Source: Akebia trifoliata (taxonomy: Eukaryota; Streptophyta; Magnoliopsida; Ranunculales; Lardizabalaceae). Taken from it: a stretch of 64,000 bases of DNA. Each line of letters opens with the position of its first letter. Positions within the stretch are counted from its first letter, which is position 1. The stretch lies in contig CM030707.1 of NCBI GenBank assembly GCA_017979445.1, forward strand, positions 21,954,586 through 22,018,585, written 5' to 3'. Both the position numbers and the translations under genes were made by a program. The notes under the pieces were generated by a model. That model was not told the DNA's origin. It made no database searches and saw nothing but the letters and a program-made list of their open reading frames with translations. This document shows positions 61,320 to 64,000 of this stretch, in pieces.

Positions 61320-62840
61320 CGAAGAATAAACCCAGAGCACCCACCTACCAAAATCCTTGTCCATCGACCTAAAAATCTTACCCTTCAACCAAAAGTTTTG
61401 CATTTCAACCTAAATTTTTAATATTCTTTTCATCAAGTCATTAATATTTCCTTCAACAAGCAAGTCCAAAGATTCCACCCTTCGAAAAATTCATCACAAA
61501 CATACTCCCTTCATACATATAGTGTGCACAATCAACCAAGAGGCATGCTTTGCAAAGTAGCACCCTCAACTAAGAAGACTCTTAGTCCATGACGAGGTAG
61601 CTATCTATTTATTTGAAGTCAAACTGGCAGAATATTCTTCTTAGGTGATCTCACACATATACAACATTATTAAAAAAAACCTTTTATCTTCTTCTTCATC
61701 AACCTTCTTTATGGCCAGTACCTTTGACTAGTCACAAAATCAAGCGGAGATTATCTAAACTCTGTAATACCAACTTCAAAGGGTGAAAGACCAAATGAAA
61801 AAGCAACAAGAAACAATAATGACTTTATGACAAGATAATACAATGTTGCAAATCAAACTCAACGGTCCAAGGGCAGAACACCCTCAAGACACAAACAATG
61901 CGCTTAACCAAGATGCACAACAAAGAAGAGATAATACTTGTAGACATGAGATTTTTATATTTGAAGATCTCTCTTATTTGGGTTTGGAGTTGCTACCATT
62001 TTGTTTTTGGAAAATAGTGAATATGCACTCAAAAAGTAATTTTTTAAAATTATTTTTGTTAGTGACTCTCGTATGGATAAGGTCCATTGGTCCACCCTAG
62101 ATCTAGGTAAAAGGGTCTATATTAAGGAGTAAGAAAGGTGTTAGGCACCCTACTACCTCCACAATTAGTGGTAACCTCAGATTCAGTTGATTTTGAAAAG
62201 AAGAAGAAAAAGTTAGAAAGATCCGACTTGTGCCCTCGAGTACGAGGGACTTTGATTTCGATATAAACCGTTAAGGAATTCTTTATTGAGGGAGGATCAA
62301 ATCTTTGAGAAAATTTTACAAGTATAGACCTTTTAGTCAATAAGGAAAGGGCCCAAGGCCTCAAATATTTTGTGGTGTGTGCATAAGTGTATGCATAAGC
62401 GTAGGGAGAATGAGAGAAATAGAAAAAAGAAAATTAGAGGGAAGAGAAGGGGGAGGAAGATTATTTTTTTATTGTACATATCCTACTTTATTTTTCTTTC
62501 TCTTTGACTTTCTTTTTGACTTTCAAGCAATGAGCTTCTTTGCCTTAATCTTTAATGTATAGGATTTGATAGAGAATTGATAGAAGGTGATGCTTAACTT
62601 GAGAGTGAGTTGAGAGAGTGGTGCTTGAAAGAAAACTCAAGTGTTGGGGAGGGGGGCGATTGTGTTAAGAGTGAAGATGATTTTATAAGGTTTTGGAGAT
62701 AACTTTTAGGGGTAAAAGGGGATGAAAGGGTGAGAAGAGATAGAATGATGTGAGATTTATGAATAGGGTATGTAAAATTTAAGGGTGGTAGAAGAGTATT
62801 TGTGGAAGGCGGTGTAAATGAGTATCTTTTAACTCGTTTA

Positions 62841-63195
62841 GGTTGAGTGTTAGGTTGGTTGAAATGAATGAATTTTGTTTAGAAGAATGTGGGTGTAAGG
62901 GGGTGGTGGTAGATTGAGTATTAGGTGAGTTGAAATAAGTGGGTTTTGATTAGAAGAATGATGATGTAAGGGAGTGGAGGTAGATTGAATGTTAGGTGAG
63001 TTGAAATGAGTGAGTTTTGATTAGAAGAATGTGGATGTAAATGAGTAGTGGTAGATTAAGTGTTAGGTGAGTTGATATTAATGAGTTTTGGTTAGAAGAA
63101 TGAGGGTGTAAGAGAGTAGTGGTAGATTGAGTGTTAGGTGAGTTGAATGGATTTTGATTAGAAGAATGAGGGTGTAAGGAAGTAGTGGTAGATTT
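62841..63195. repeat. 71-bp minisatellite in the solo LTR
   Basis: Five units start at 62841, 62908, 62979, 63050 and 63121, with a partial sixth at 63187; spacing 67, 71, 71, 71 and 66. Each carries GGTAGATTGAGTGTTAGGTG, then GAGTTTTGATTAGAAGAATG and a GTGTAAGGGAGT-like end. Confidence 0.9.
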
Positions 63196-63299
63196 TTTAG
63201 GAGGGTGGAAGATGTGGTAACATGTATCCCCTTGTGATGATCTTGAGTTGTTGTGGTGATTAGTAATGATTATTGGGTTGAGACTTGGACTTGGGATAA

Positions 63300-63535
63300 T
63301 GGTTGGGTTTTGAGTCTAACGGGCTTGGTAGTGGGTTGTGCGTGTATAAGATTGGATTTTAAGTTTAATGGGCGTGGGTGGTGGGTTGAGTATGCATTTG
63401 GGCTTAGGATAATGTTTGGGCTTCGAATCTAATGGGCTTGGTGGTGGGTTGTGTGTGTATACGGTTGAGTTTTAAGTTTAACGGGCTTGAGTAGTGGGTT
63501 GAGCATGCATTTGGGCTTGGATTGGGTTGGGTTGC
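63300..63535. repeat. G/T-rich duplication of about 113 bp in the solo LTR
   Basis: The block with GGGTTTTGAGTCTAACGGGC, GTGGGTTGTGCGTGTATA, TTTTAAGTTTAATGGGC and GAGTATGCATTTGGGC at 63303-63415 recurs at 63416-63530. GGGCTTGGTGGTGGGTTG words give G-rich strands. Confidence 0.7.
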
Positions 63536-64000
63536 ATTTGGTTAATATTGGGTTGAGAGGTGAGGTGATGAGGGCTTAGAGGGGAGGTGAGTTCCTGGCC
63601 CATGGGTTGTGTAAGAAGGGGGGCTTAGTTCATTATTTGAGGAACAGAAGAATTTTTTGAGGGTTTGGGCTTCGGGGCCCATTCCAATTTTTATGACTTT
63701 TTGGGCACTTTGGATGAAGGGCTTGTCCAAATTTGAGTGTTTACAATACTCTATCTAAAGAAAATGTGAATGTGCCAATCTTGAATACAGAGTGAGACGA
63801 AGAATCAAACTAAAAAATTACAAATCACCAATGAGCAGAGTAATCTAAGTCTAGGCGAAACGATGAAACTTCATTAATCATAATGAAGTAGACTCCATGC
63901 CAAAGAAGCAAAAAAGAGGAACTCAATGCCTTGGTGTTGTTCGACAAGAGAGTCAACAAAACATGGACTGCATTTCTTTGGTAGGGAAAATGGGTCAGCG

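Larger units (their letters stand above)
61934..63750 (+). mobile_element. Nested solo LTR, 1,807 bp, with ATACT duplication
   Basis: The LTR begins TGTAGACATG at 61939 and ends GTTTACA at 63745. ATACT flanks both sides (61934-61938 and 63746-63750). The word AAGGTGTTAGGCACCC near 62135 is typical of gypsy LTRs of the Tat group. No coding region remains, so it is a solo LTR left by recombination. Confidence 0.88.
61711..64000 (+). pseudogene. Gypsy gag, interrupted by a solo LTR and running off the window
   Basis: A start near 61711 (MASTFD) and a frame with QRVKDQMKKQQETIMTL and MLQIKLNGPRAE look like a gypsy Gag N-terminus, with in-frame stops. The frame is cut at 61938 by a solo LTR and resumes at 63751 (DNT on the left, LSKENVNVPILNTE on the right) in the same phase. 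The rest lies beyond 64000. Confidence 0.55.

Overview
This is nuclear DNA from a flowering plant, almost certainly a eudicot. The evidence is AT-rich intergenic DNA, introns with GT/AG borders, two multi-exon nuclear genes of plant-only families, a fragment of plastid DNA carrying the psbC end and trnS, and a dense mix of plant transposons (Ty1-copia, Ty3-gypsy, L1-type LINEs, tRNA-derived SINEs, hAT, Mutator-like and Harbinger elements). The species cannot be named from the sequence alone.

Layout. 0-10 kb is a graveyard: a heavily mutated copia element (1.97-7.26 kb), decayed F-box gene 3' ends in local tandem copies (7.4-8.6 kb), a LINE RNase H remnant, the 3' end and LTR of another copia element (9.2-9.6 kb), and a diverged duplication linking 0.24-0.58 kb with 9.84-10.56 kb. 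At 10.98-13.28 kb lies a young, compact copia element with 136-bp LTRs that look identical, a GTAAT target duplication, and one intact reading frame joining the Gag N-terminus to the RT end and RNase H. Its ~840-nt leader is an array of ~31-bp units, several of which fold into hairpins whose stems differ yet still pair. 13.8-17.4 kb holds two 5'-truncated LINEs; the first is split by a 595-bp hAT element.

19.6-37.9 kb is one large minus-strand gene of eight coding exons plus a 5'UTR intron. It encodes a 1,272-residue PHD-finger/GNAT protein of the IDM1-like group (closest in my memory to Arabidopsis At1g05380 and At4g14920), expected to read histone marks and acetylate. Its 8.3-kb first coding intron holds a nearly full LINE; a later intron holds a 522-bp plastid insertion. 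Beyond its TAG stop the same frame stays open for 178 more codons.

38-50 kb has no gene. It holds a probable solo LTR (41.0-42.6 kb), two opposed Harbinger transposase relics forming a large inverted repeat (42.9-45.3 kb) with a nested SINE and a small hAT-like element, a 1.3-kb Mutator-like foldback (46.8-48.1 kb), and a nest of small elements (48.7-50.2 kb).

50.5-57.8 kb is a plus-strand six-exon gene for a 403-residue chloroplast DUF1517 protein (FLAP1-like), expected in the plastid membrane system and tied to acclimation to fluctuating light. Its 3.5-kb second intron contains a LINE broken by a 946-bp inverted-repeat element carrying a (GA)n tract. Downstream are a 126-bp foldback, a 495-bp Mutator-like element, and (59.8 kb to the window end) the 5' LTR, primer site and gag of a gypsy element. 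That gag is cut by a solo LTR with a perfect ATACT duplication and a 71-bp minisatellite.

The two genes are neighbours with no sign of co-regulation; the rest is nested transposon history.
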